40,499 nt of DNA from positions 45,001-85,499 of the forward strand of contig JAHBMJ010002770.1 of assembly GCA_018398765.1 (NCBI GenBank). The letters are read 5' to 3'. Below the pieces are notes generated by a model. That model saw only the letters and a list, made by a program, of their open reading frames with translations, did not search any database and was not told the DNA's origin. The position numbers were made by a program, and so were the translations under genes. This DNA is from Chromera velia (Eukaryota; Sar; Chromeraceae). This document shows positions 1 through 10,390 of the stretch, in pieces (the first letter of the stretch is position 1; each line of letters opens with the position of its first letter).

Positions 1-42
1 GCGTGCGTGCATGTGTGTGTATGTGTGCGTGTGTGTGTGCAG

Positions 43-888
43 GTTTGGGGACGCTTCCGTGGATCTCTCTGCAGCGGAGCAGCTGGTGGAAGCCGGTCAG
101 ACAAGAGCCATCGGTGAGCTGCTATCTGTGCTCGCGAGGTCATCGTCTTCCTCCGGGAGCTTTGGGAATCCGGCGGGGCAACCGGTCGGTCAGACCGCTT
201 GACTTTGTTCTCTTTCTTCCGGGGTCAAAAAAGCTTCTAGATAAAAAGATACTTGAACACGTTTTCCTTCTTTTTATCCCATTTTTCGGTCAGAAGAAGG
301 AGACGAACACTCTGCAGTGCTGCATCTACTGCATCGTGTTCTCAGTCACATGCATAAGGTTCAAATACTAGCTCCTGTTTTCTCTCCATGCATTCCTTCT
401 TCCGTAACTGCGTGTTTCCCCCCCGGGCCTGCCGATCGAAAGAGGCCGATCCTCTTGTGCATCAAGTGGCCGCGTTGTGAGTATGTTAATTCCTCGTGCA
501 CGTCCTCGGACACACCCACTGTAAGACTCCCTTTGTCTTTTGCGCGTACTGATCTATAGGGAGGGCAATCATGAGATTGGTGGGATGGGTCCGTTTTTGT
601 GTACATGCGTGCGTGTTTGCATGCTTGCAGGTGAAAGACCTCGTTGCGTCCTCTCACGACACGCTCATCAACGCAGCCAAGAGAAAGGTGCCCTCGGGCG
701 CGCCGCACTGCCTGGACCTGCTTGCGCCGTATGAGTACCCTTCTGGGCGGTTTGCCTTGCCGAGGAAACACGAAATCGCAATGGCACTCAACAGACTCCG
801 CACGCTGAGAACGGAGACCCTGGATCCCCCTCCGAAAAAGAGGGCTGTTGATGGAGAGGCAGAGGACACCGAGATGGGCAGGGGCTGA
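43..888 (+). CDS. C-terminal two exons of an unrecognised protein (5' partial)
   Basis: Two exons are seen, 43-184 and 631-888, joined by a phase-0 intron. The first follows a GT-rich tract ending in GCAG at the window edge; the second follows GCTTGCAG and ends in a TGA at 886-888. Together they encode about 132 residues. The first exon looks helical (AAEQLVEAGQTRAIGELL) and ends in a Ser-rich stretch. The second has the phrases LINAAKRKV and EIAMALNRLRTLR, then an acidic tail with a basic PPPKKRA patch that could be a nuclear localisation signal. I do not recognise the family. Upstream exons lie outside the window. The reading frame and splice phase are consistent, so a real gene end is likely; the function is unknown. 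Confidence 0.6.
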
Positions 889-1454
889 TGATGCAGGAGA
901 ACGGAAGAGAACAAAAGAGAAGAGAAGAAAAGAGAATGAATTCACCTGACTGGTTGGTGGTTTTGGATTGCTCTCGTTCAGGAAAAGGGACACAGGTGTA
1001 CCTACGAGGAGATCCAAGAAAGACAATTGAAGGAAAGGGGGCGTGGGTGGGGCGGGAAGGGGTCGGGAACCAATGCAGCTCGAGACTTACGGAAGTGTGC
1101 GGAAACGAAAACAATCAAACAAACTGCCACAAAAGTTTTCAAGATATCAACAGAAAAGAAAAAAGTTTGAAACCTCGATGCAAAACGGGAGTCCTACTCA
1201 GGCATGACAGCATGCAAGGATTTGATTCATCTCGAAAATTCATAGCCTCCTGCTACTACTACTAGTTGCGTTGCACGGAACCCGTCCACTGGCCAAGCTT
1301 ATCGGTATCTTTCAGCCCGCTGCATGCATGCATACCAGGTCCAACACCCTCCGTCAGTCTGCAAGGCAGGTTTAGTCAATCTGGGACCTTCACAGATCTC
1401 TCGCTCACGAACTCTTCCTCTGAGAGTGTGGGAAAGTGAGTGAGTGAGTCAGTG

Positions 1455-1460
<6 letters not shown>

Positions 1461-1492
<32 letters not shown>
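1461..1492. repeat. (GT)n microsatellite
   Basis: This is a run of about sixteen GT dinucleotides, preceded by GAGT-type repeats from 1434 onward. Confidence 0.9.
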
Positions 1493-1496
<4 letters not shown>

Positions 1497-1669
1497 CGCA
1501 TCCCGCGTGGTGTGAACCGCCCACCCCGGGCCATCGCCTGACACGTTGGGACTGGCAGTATTCGGAGCGCAAACATGACTCCCATAGCGAGAGGATGACA
1601 CCACTGGCATCAAAAGATTTTCTCAGAGGTTCAATGTTCAATTCGGCACTGCAGCACTTACTAAAGCAC

Positions 1670-2340
1670 TTATGATCATCAACTCTCTTCTACAGCCTAC
1701 AAATTAGGCAACAATAGTCATAACGTAGTAAAACTAGCAGTGTGTACACTGAATCATCTACAGTATTATAGAGCTAGCAATTGGGCATCTAAGAGCAACC
1801 TTACGCTTTATATCTTATCTTTTTAAAAAATAAAAAAGATCTGGAATTTTTTTTTTTTGATATCAATTTTTAACTAGATTGTTAATCTACATAACTATGA
1901 AAAAAAAAATCACTTTGAAGAAAAAACTCTTGATCTATATGTTTTTTTTTAGCAACCATATGATTAAGGTGTTAAGAGTTCATATTAGGTGCGTTAAAAA
2001 AATATTAGTTGATTGTTAAGCATTCTGAATTTAAGGTTCTATCTAGGGTTCTATATTAGATTGAATAATAGATTCTATAACTCTTCATATCAATTTTAAA
2101 AATGTATCAGAAATTACACATCAATGTCAATTTTTAGTAAACTTTTTGACTCCACAAATTTTGATGACACTTTTATAGTGTATATACATCATGATGTATA
2201 ATAAAATACTTAATAAAATAGTTTCCTAGATACTTTCACAATAATAATCAATATGAAGAATGAAGAGGAAGAAAGATCATTATTGTTAGCGGAAGAAGAA
2301 AATTTGCAGAGAAAATATTCAATCAATTTTATTTCAAAGC
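1670..2340. other. AT-rich island, possible decayed mobile element
   Basis: Composition changes sharply from mixed sequence to strongly AT-rich with many A and T homopolymers. A short open frame starting at 2253 (81 residues, acidic start MKNEEEERSLLL) runs out of it into the flanking DNA. I do not recognise the peptide. Similar AT-rich islands recur near 12.4-12.9, 22.6-25.3, 33.9-34.4 and 38.3-38.5 kb. Those carry repeat-like structures, so this one is probably also repeat-derived; that is an inference from composition. Confidence 0.4.
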
Positions 2341-3342
2341 AAGCTCGTACCTACGCCCGTACAGTGGCAAACAGTTATTTCTGCATTAGACTTATGTATA
2401 GATTTATATTGGAACCTAGGTTGGAATTTGGAAGAGCTGGCCTAGGAGCTGGCATACCTCTCCTTGGAGGCATACACAAACCTAAGCATTTCGTTTGAAA
2501 ATTGTGAATTAAATTCAATTTCCAGAGCCCATGTACCCGGCTCAAGGGACTTCTGTTTGGTAGTACTACCAAGACACACGCCACTCGGGGAAAGATGACT
2601 CAGGGTATGTAGAAACACTCAGAACCAACGGGCACAATAAGTGCATGGATCTACGCAGTGACAGGGGGAACCCGTGACAACTCCCGAGTTAGGGTGTTCG
2701 GTTTTCAGGTGCTATCAGAATGCAGCTCCAAACATGAAGCCCTGAGTGCCCGACCCACCCGGCACTTCTGTTCTGTTCTCGTGAAAAAGTTCGGCTTCCC
2801 TCTTCTCTTCCGATTTATGCACGACATTCTTTTTGACGTGTACGCATATCAAACCCCTACTGCACCTGTTTGTCTCCAACCCAACAAACAAAACAAACGA
2901 AATGGCCCCTTGCTCATCAGAACAGTCAGTCGCCGTACTTTTGCAATAATCGAGCCACATGGAAATACATGACCCCCTCCGAGTCCTCTGCTTTTCTTAC
3001 TTGAAAACCACTTTGAAGTCCTGGAAGCGAGCGAGATCGTTGCAAAAGAAGATCCTTCCTTCTCATTTCAGACTAGAGCTATCCGAAGACTGAGGCCGAA
3101 TCGACAGACAGGTTGGCCGTCCATCCGCTCTCTCATCCGAAAGAGCGCCCGCACCACAACGCTCATGGAAAGAAATGAGAAAAAGAACAGTCAAAGATTC
3201 ACTTACTCGCATGCAGACATGCATGCATATCCGCTCCCTCCCTTTCCCGCCCCCTTCCCCCTCCCCAAAGGTTTGTTGTACTTTTGACTATCTTTCTTTC
3301 TTTCTTACGGGTGGGAAGCTTTTCAGATTGGGACCCCACGGA

Positions 3343-3374
<32 letters not shown>

Positions 3375-3923
3375 AATGCGTCAACAGTCCAAAGCACACG
3401 GGACGTAAAGCGAAATGAATCAAAAAGGTTTATGAAAGAAATCACCACAGAAACAAGGAACATTGTGGCGCAGTAGTGTGAAAGTGCCCCTGAAATGACC
3501 ACTCATATGCATGTAAAATGAATGAGGGCACAAACAGAGAGCAAAGTATCTTTTTTCGTTTTGTCCATTGAGAAGGGCTCTCTCACACTCTGTCTTTCTG
3601 TACATCCACCTGTCTATCCATTCATCGATCTGCTTCCTTGGCTAGCTGGGCTGTATACATGTATGAGAGTTAGAGTCTTCTTTCCCTCCTGTCGATCCGT
3701 TTGTCTTTCGGTCGGCTCTCTGGCTGGCTGCTCGGGGCAGGCACGGCGTCGTTCTGCAGGCTGTGGTTTGACCTTCCCCTCGTCCTCTGTTCCTTTCTTG
3801 TCCGTTTCTTCCTTTCTTCTTCCTTCCTTCACTCATTTATTCATTCATTCACTCACTCCAGTCTTCCCCTTTCCTTTCTCTTTTTCTTCTCTTCTTTCTC
3901 CCGTCGTTCTCCCGCCCTTCACT

Positions 3924-3970
3924 TGCTTCCTTCCTTCCTTCCTTCCTCCCTTCCTTCCTTCCTTCCTTCA
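3924..3970. repeat. (CTTC)n microsatellite
   Basis: This is an interrupted tract of CTTC tetranucleotides within a longer pyrimidine-rich stretch (about 3780-4150). Confidence 0.9.
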
Positions 3971-4253
3971 ACCATTCGTTCCTTCGTTCCTCACCCCCCC
4001 CTTTCTTTCCTCCCTTTCTCCTTTCTTGCATCCCTTTTTTGCTCTCTCTATCTGCGTGTCTACTTGCTCGTGTCTCTTTCTGTCCGCGTGCCTTGTTTTC
4101 TTCCTTATCCTTTTATTTCTTTTTTCTTTTTCCCTCTCCTTCTGCTCCTTTCTCCATTGCTCCTGTGTTTCTTCTCTTCCTCAACTCCCCTCGATGTATT
4201 GGCACTCTATGATGAGGCTCCCTGTGAGTCGGCCTCCTTGACTTGGTGCCTCT

Positions 4254-7099
4254 TCACACACGCAGCTGCAGGATCTTCGGGCACTTGAAGCTCCAAATCC
4301 TGAAAGCCTGCATCGGCCTCACTCTGCTTCGGTGCTTCTTCTCTCCTTTCAACTTTTTTTCCTCGTCCTCGTAGTGGACCGCTCTTTCCTTCAAGTTGCT
4401 TTTCTCCTCTCCTTCCTTGCTTGCTTTGTCTTTCTGTCTCTCTACCTCCGGCCCTGCGTCCTCCAGCTCATTTTGGGGAGTGGGCGTTGGGTTGGGAGGG
4501 AGACTCGCATCTTGCACAGAGGATCTGTGGCCGTGGGGGGGCAGAGGGAGAGAGGATCTATGGGTGTGACCATGAGGCTCGGGAAGCATCTCTCGGAGAA
4601 TTTCCGCGAGGTTCTCGTGGACCCGCACCATGCCGGCGTGGCTGTTTGCGCTCCGCCGATTTGTGTTGCTGCTCCGGTTGCTGACGGCAGTGATGACACC
4701 CCGGTCGTGGAGTTCCTGCAGGAATTAAGAAGGAGGTGGATCGAAGAAGACTTATGCAGGGTCAGTGCTTACAATGGACCTCTCTTTCTGTATGGTGTCG
4801 AATATTTGATTTGGATCATTTGGTTTCGATGGGGTGTTGTTCCCACCACAGCACAGTAAAAGGTCTCTTCTCGTTGATGCTCCAGAGCCCCAGGAGGTTC
4901 GCGAAGTGGAGGCGGTGAATGTCTTCAGGATGAACACTATTCAATATGTTGCAATGTGATTATGAATTAGATCTGCATCTATCAGTCCTTGTGTTTCTAA
5001 GGAGCCTTCAGATCGAAGTACGTTGAGACTGTTCTCCTCTCTTCTCACGACGTAAACAGCAGATTTGTGTGTGACATGTGTGCACGATTGTGTCTTCGCA
5101 CTGCTTGCGGAGTTGCTCAATTTGATTAATTAATTAATTAGTTTCTGCATGTCCTTGCTTTATCGACCAACCGACCGACCGACCGACCTGCAGCGCTGCG
5201 TGGAGTACGTCGTGGAGGTTTTGGTCTTGAACTGCCGCCCGCTGATACATTTTGTCGTTCTGAAGCTGTTCGAGTCGTTCCCTCGTCTGTCCACCCATCA
5301 ATTGGCCAGAGAAGTAGTAGACGGCCTTGATGCGCTGCTTCCAGTAGACGGAGTCAATCACTGCAGTCACGAGTAGATCGAAGCAGTCGATGCACAGGAA
5401 CACGCGTTCGAATGCACGAATGGAGGGAAGACAAGGAAGAATTAGTTGCACTTGAGAATCACGATGATAACAAGAGAGAGTCAAAATCAAAGAAGAACAT
5501 CGATGTGATGACCTCAAAATCAACGCATCAATCGAAATGGTTAGAATTAAATGGGTGGGGAGAGAATCAGAAGAAAGGTGCAAGCATTCACTGCACAAAA
5601 CAGTCAACCATGTACCGAAACTCTTCGCTCCCGCCTGCTGACCAGCCAGCACGAGTGCCAGAATTGAGACAATGTCAGACACCGACGAGGTCTGAATGGT
5701 AGTCCACATCGCCCAGTGGAACCCCGTACTGCCGAAGTCCACCGAGCCCCTGAAGGAGTACGACACCGCAATGGATCCCGTATAGTGGACTGAGGAGACC
5801 GCCGCAGCGATCACGAACGACGCCAGCAGCTGGACCCAAAACACTGACGGCAAGGACAGAAGAATCGCGAGGCCCACCTGAACAATGTACGTACGTCATG
5901 CAAAAAGGCGGCATGTCATATTGAAAACAGGAGACGAGCGACGAGTTTTCTCGCATTACCCACACCCAGTCACAACATCATGGATGCATGCATCAATTTT
6001 GTCCGACTAGAACTGAAGGATGAGCAATAAAAGGGCCGAATGAATGAAATCAGAATGATCAAGTGAGTGATTCAGACAGGATCCGTGCGATCAGCAGTGA
6101 GACAGATAGAGGTGCAGCTGTGTGCTTCCGGGGTGCAAAGGTCAGACAGAGTCCGAATATACAGACAGACAGACAGACAGACAGAAAGACAGACGGGTAG
6201 ATCCACGGCCAAGCCAGCCAATCAGCCAAGCAAATGCGAAAAACAAACGACAGAAGAGACACAAACTACACATTGCACGACAACTGAAGGGGTACCGGAC
6301 CTCGCACGCCATAGTCAGTGATACCTCAAGGAAGGCAGCGGCAAATTCAGGGCCGTATACAGTGGATGCGCGAATGTATGGAGTCTGTTATGTTTGTACT
6401 GTCTTGGACAAGGTTAAAACTCAAGAACTCACGCACCGCAGAGACAACGTACGCCAGGATGCAGGACACAGCCACGAGCCCCACATCGTAACTCATTGTG
6501 AACCGCCCATTCATGGCTGCCATGCCTGAATAGTGCATCAACACCACCCCCGTCCCAGTGAGAAAAGTGGCGAAGAAAAAACGCAACTTGCTGAATGTCA
6601 TTTTCTCCAGCGTCTTTCTTCGTGCGAGCAGCCACACGGCTGCGAAGACGCAGAGAGTGACAACCAATGCCGAAGCAACTGTGAGAGGAAGGTTGAACCA
6701 GATGATTAGATTGGCTGTGTACTCGGCTTTCGTGCCGTCCGGCAATAGGGCCCTTTTGTTGCCCAACTCCAGAGATCCGATGCCGAAGAAATGCATCGCC
6801 CATACACAGCAGCATCCAAGCGCAAGAGCCGCTTTCGTGGTGAAGGACCAGAACCAGACCCCTGAGGACACTTCCCGTAAAGTCACAAGGAAAGTCGTCG
6901 CGAGAAAAGCTCCAATGAAGGCGTACACAAAAGATAATATGACCAGCGTGGGGTCGTATCCAACCGCCAGCTCTTCCCCATTTGTATATGGACACAACCC
7001 GTCAAGGTCGTGGTCGCACACAAAAGAACGGTCGTTCGTGAGGTCTGTTGTGGCGAGGAATCGCCGGAAAGGGGTACACTGCGACATCTCGCCTCTCAT
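4254..7099 (-). CDS. MHYT-domain integral membrane sensor protein
   Basis: Four exons read on the minus strand: 7099-6437, 5877-5616, 5450-5188 and 4715-4254, giving 549 residues if the first in-frame ATG at 7099 is used (a second ATG lies at 7087). Intron phases are 0, 1 and 0, and all join openly. Three MHYT-type motifs sit in predicted membrane helices: AMHFFGIGS near residue 102, LMHYSGMAAMNG near 188 and SVHYTGSIAV near 251. Several hydrophobic helices surround them, beginning at YDPTLVILSFVYAFIGAF. In bacteria this domain is proposed to bind copper and sense a diatomic gas, and is often fused to GGDEF/EAL signalling domains. Here the tail beyond residue 330 carries none of these; it is hydrophilic, His/Pro-rich and then Lys/Glu-rich. 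An upstream acceptor (CTCTCGCAG near 7132) could add a further exon. The family call is firm; the sensed ligand is not shown. Confidence 0.85.
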
Positions 7100-7383
7100 T
7101 GGTCGCGGGCACAAATCTCGAGACACAGAGGCTCCTGCGAGAGGTTTTTCAACAACCCACAACAAAACGCAAATACTTTGCACCTTTGAATATATAAGTG
7201 CTTCCATTAGATACTTGGGGGTGGCCGGAACTCCACAGATGTGCAAGAATTTATCGACATCAATGTCCGGGACTGTGTCCCTTCATGTCCCTTAATTCCT
7301 GCATATATATGAGAAAGGTCGATGTCGACGAGGGGTTGTTATAATTTGACTGACCTGAATGCGTGCATGGGCCATGGCATGAT

Positions 7384-7421
7384 GGCCCCGGAAAGCGAAG
7401 CGGGGGGCACTTTCCGGGGCC
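7384..7421. promoter_or_regulatory. GC-rich perfect hairpin in the divergent MHYT/SWEET upstream region
   Basis: A 12-base arm GGCCCCGGAAAG (7384-7395) is repeated perfectly inverted as CTTTCCGGGGCC (7410-7421) around a 14-base loop. A second small inverted repeat (CGCAAG/CTTGCG) follows at 7425-7440. It lies in the 723-base gap between two divergently transcribed genes, so a shared promoter role is plausible. GC-rich palindromic islands occur at comparable places near 14.0 and 25.4 kb. Function is inferred from position only. Confidence 0.35.
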
Positions 7422-7822
7422 GTTCGCAAGCTTGCTTGCGTCAGATGCATGCATCGACCGGCCGCGGCATGCCGGGGTCGCGGATTTTGAGCCGATCGTG
7501 ATCGAAGTTTACAGTCGCCGTTGGCAAAGAATCATGACAAAGATTCTTCTTCGTCTTTACCCACGACGGTTTCTGGAGTGACCCCTGGGCGTGGTGTCTT
7601 GTCTTCCCTCGTATGAGCGTGCCGTGAGTGGCCTCGTTTCTCGTGGCCTCCATGGGGTCACCCGAATTCATCTGGAAGATGCAGAGACGGGCTTGAATCT
7701 TCCTCAGTCCCCGCTCAGCTTTTTGAGTCCCCGCAGCCACAGACAGTGCAGACGGTGGCAGAGCAAGTCTACACAGGAGAAATACACGCCAAACAAGGAA
7801 AATGAAAACGCCAGGAGTGAGT

Positions 7823-10351
7823 ATGCAGCCTGACAGCCTGGTCCTGGGCTCTCAAGATGCAGTCTCCTCTTTGAGCGTCTCAGACTTCTTTTCTCTCTCC
7901 GACCTGGCCATCGAGTACCTCAAGCTCTCTGCCGTCGTCTCAGGTCGGCCATCGTAAGCGTGTGCATGTATGCCTCCTTTGTATCCATGCATCGGCCGCT
8001 GCCTGGGGCCGTTGACGTGTACCCGCACTCGATGGTTGGAGGAGAAAAAGCTGAGCAATATCGCTATCTTTTTGCAAAGCTCCTCCCTGGTTCCACGGGA
8101 GTGTGTTCGCTTACACGAAGGGCACGATGGGTTCTATGCAAGAAAGATTTGACAAGTTTCTGGTTCTGGCGGGACGATTGAAATGAAAGTTGCAAGGAAG
8201 CAGCTTGTTGAGAGGGACCTGACAGACACATCATCATGACAGGACGGGCGTAGAAGTACATCATCTTCTTTGTCACTGGACGGAAGTCCAGGACGATGTC
8301 CATCCAGACAGGAAAAGGAAGAGGAGCATCGTGCGTCATTTCCGTCTTGAGGATGTGAACATGGGCAGGCAGGCAAGAACCCAGGCAGGCTGCTGTTTGT
8401 TCGCATGCTCTTTGAAACACTGTCACGAAAAAAAGATGATACGGTCTGTCTGTCAGTTTGGCTGCCTGTCTCTCTGTCCATCATGTTTGCCTGCCTGCCT
8501 GTCTTCTCTCTCTGCCTATCTGTACGTCTGTCTGTTTGTGAGCAGGTGTGGTGTTGCAGCTGTGTCCCCTGACCAGCGTCCACGCAATTCAGACTCAGAG
8601 GTGCACGATGGACCTCGACGGATTCCCTTTCGTCGTTCTGGCATACAGCAGCGTCCTGTGGGTCATCTACGGGTGAGTGTCTTGATAGCAACTGTCTTTT
8701 CTGGATCGTGGGCGGGCAGGTGGAGTGGAAGCTTTGCATGCAGCGCTTTTATTGTATTTGTAGCTGGGTCTCGATCGGAACGTCGTCGCGTGCCTCCATC
8801 CCTTTGGACTCATTTCTTTTTGGGATTTCATTTGATTGTCCCTCCCTCTCTGTCAATTGATCGGCGCAGGGCTGTGACGGACGACTTGCCTCTGGTGTTA
8901 ACGAACGTGGTCGGCGTGATTTTTGGACTCTATTACGTGTTGATCTTCGAGACGTTCTGCGTCCAGTACCTGCCGAGAATGCGGCTGAGAGCTTACTACC
9001 AGATTCTGACAGGCCTGACGGCCCTTCTGATCGTGTGCCTTCTGGTGTGCGGGTCGGGGCCTCTGTTTATCCACCTTCTCGGCTGTGTCTGCGCATTCCT
9101 CCAGGTTCGTTGCTTGCTTCGTTGGTTGGTTGGCCCTCTCCCCTCCCCCTCCCCCTTTCCTCCCTCTCTGAGAGCGAGAGCGAGAGAAATAATTTCTGCT
9201 CGTCCTACGCTGCCGTATGTGTTCTTCTCCTGTTGCAGTGTCTACCTATGACGAATACATTGAGCTCGTGTGTGTGTGTGCGTCTGTGTGTATGTGCGCA
9301 TGCAGCTTGTCAGTTACGCATCGCCGCTGTGTACTCTGCGGACGGTGTTGGAGAATGCATTTACTTTCATACAGAATTCTTTTTCAATGCATGTATGTGC
9401 GCAGCTTGTGAGTTACGCATCGCCGCTGTGTACTCTGCGGACGGTGTTGGAGAAACGGAGTGCTGCCTCGATGCCGTTGCCTGTGTCTCTATCGACTTTC
9501 GTTGCATGCCTCTTCTGGCTGCTCTACGGCGTCTCTTTGCCGGACCCTTTTCTGGCTGTTCCCTCCTTCTTGGGACTCCTGGCGGCCTCCCTTCAGGTGT
9601 GTGTGTGTGTGTGTGTGCATTTTCTTTCTTTCTCTTTTGCTTTCTTGTTTCCTTTCTTTCTCTGTGTTTCGTCAACCAGTGAGATATTATTTGTGTATGT
9701 GATCTCTCTCTCTCACTCTCGCTCTCTCTCTTTCTGTGTGTGAGTGTGTGATATGTGTGGATGTGGCATCAGTGGAGATTCGGGTCCTCTCTCTGAACTT
9801 TGTTGCCCTCGGTTACCTTCCGGTTGTGCTGCTCCTAATAGGCTGCATGGTTCGGTTTTCGTTGGGTGTGGGGGGAGTTCTGTTGAGTCAGCCGTCGATC
9901 AAACAGAGGGCCGGGTGTGTCGATAGAGACAGAAGATAAGATCGAGGTCGTGCACCTCCCTGTGGCATGCATGCAGGCATGCAGGCAGGCAGGCAGGAAC
10001 CGTCGGGGGTTCGTCTCTCTGATTTCATTTTCTTCGTAATGGTGTTCCCTTTCTTCTTCTTTCTTGTGTGAACGAACGAATGAATGAATGAATGAATGAA
10101 TAAATGCGTTTGTGTTTTTTCTGTCAAATCAAGCATGCATTTGTCACGTATGTTTGTGAGTTCAGTTGTACCTGTCTTGGGTCTTTCGGCCGTACGCGTC
10201 GGGAGCCTTTTTTTTCTCGGGGGGAACTTCTTCAGGGAAGAAGAGCGGCCGAGCTCTGCAGGTGAGGCAGGAGGGAGAATGGTGGAGCGGCAAGGGGAAG
10301 GTTCTCTCTTTTTCTTTCTGGTCTGAAGAAGCAAGTAAATGCCGCTCGTGA

Positions 10352-10390
<39 letters not shown>

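Larger units (their letters stand above)
889..4253. other. Gene-poor spacer with microsatellites
   Basis: I see no convincing exon in this stretch on either strand. It holds GT repeats near 1461-1492, an AT-rich island at about 1670-2340, a perfect 16-base palindrome centred near 2564 (TTGGTAGTACTACCAA), a CT repeat at 3346-3370 and CTTC-type repeats at 3780-4150. The longer open frames here, such as the Ser/Phe-rich ones at 3522-4288, are translations of pyrimidine-rich repeats. The upstream gene ends at 888 and the MHYT gene ends at 4254 on the other strand, so this is a convergent spacer. Confidence 0.6.

Noticed and set aside
3522-4288. Two overlapping plus-strand frames of 239 and 195 residues
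   Set aside because: Phe/Ser/Leu-rich translations of a CTTC-type pyrimidine tract; no domain and no splice partners.
9736-9939. Alternative last exon of the SWEET gene with a hydrophobic peptide (LGYLPVVLLLIGCM)
   Set aside because: The nearest acceptor gives the wrong phase, while the exon at 10166-10261 joins in frame and completes transmembrane helix 7 (LYLSW).
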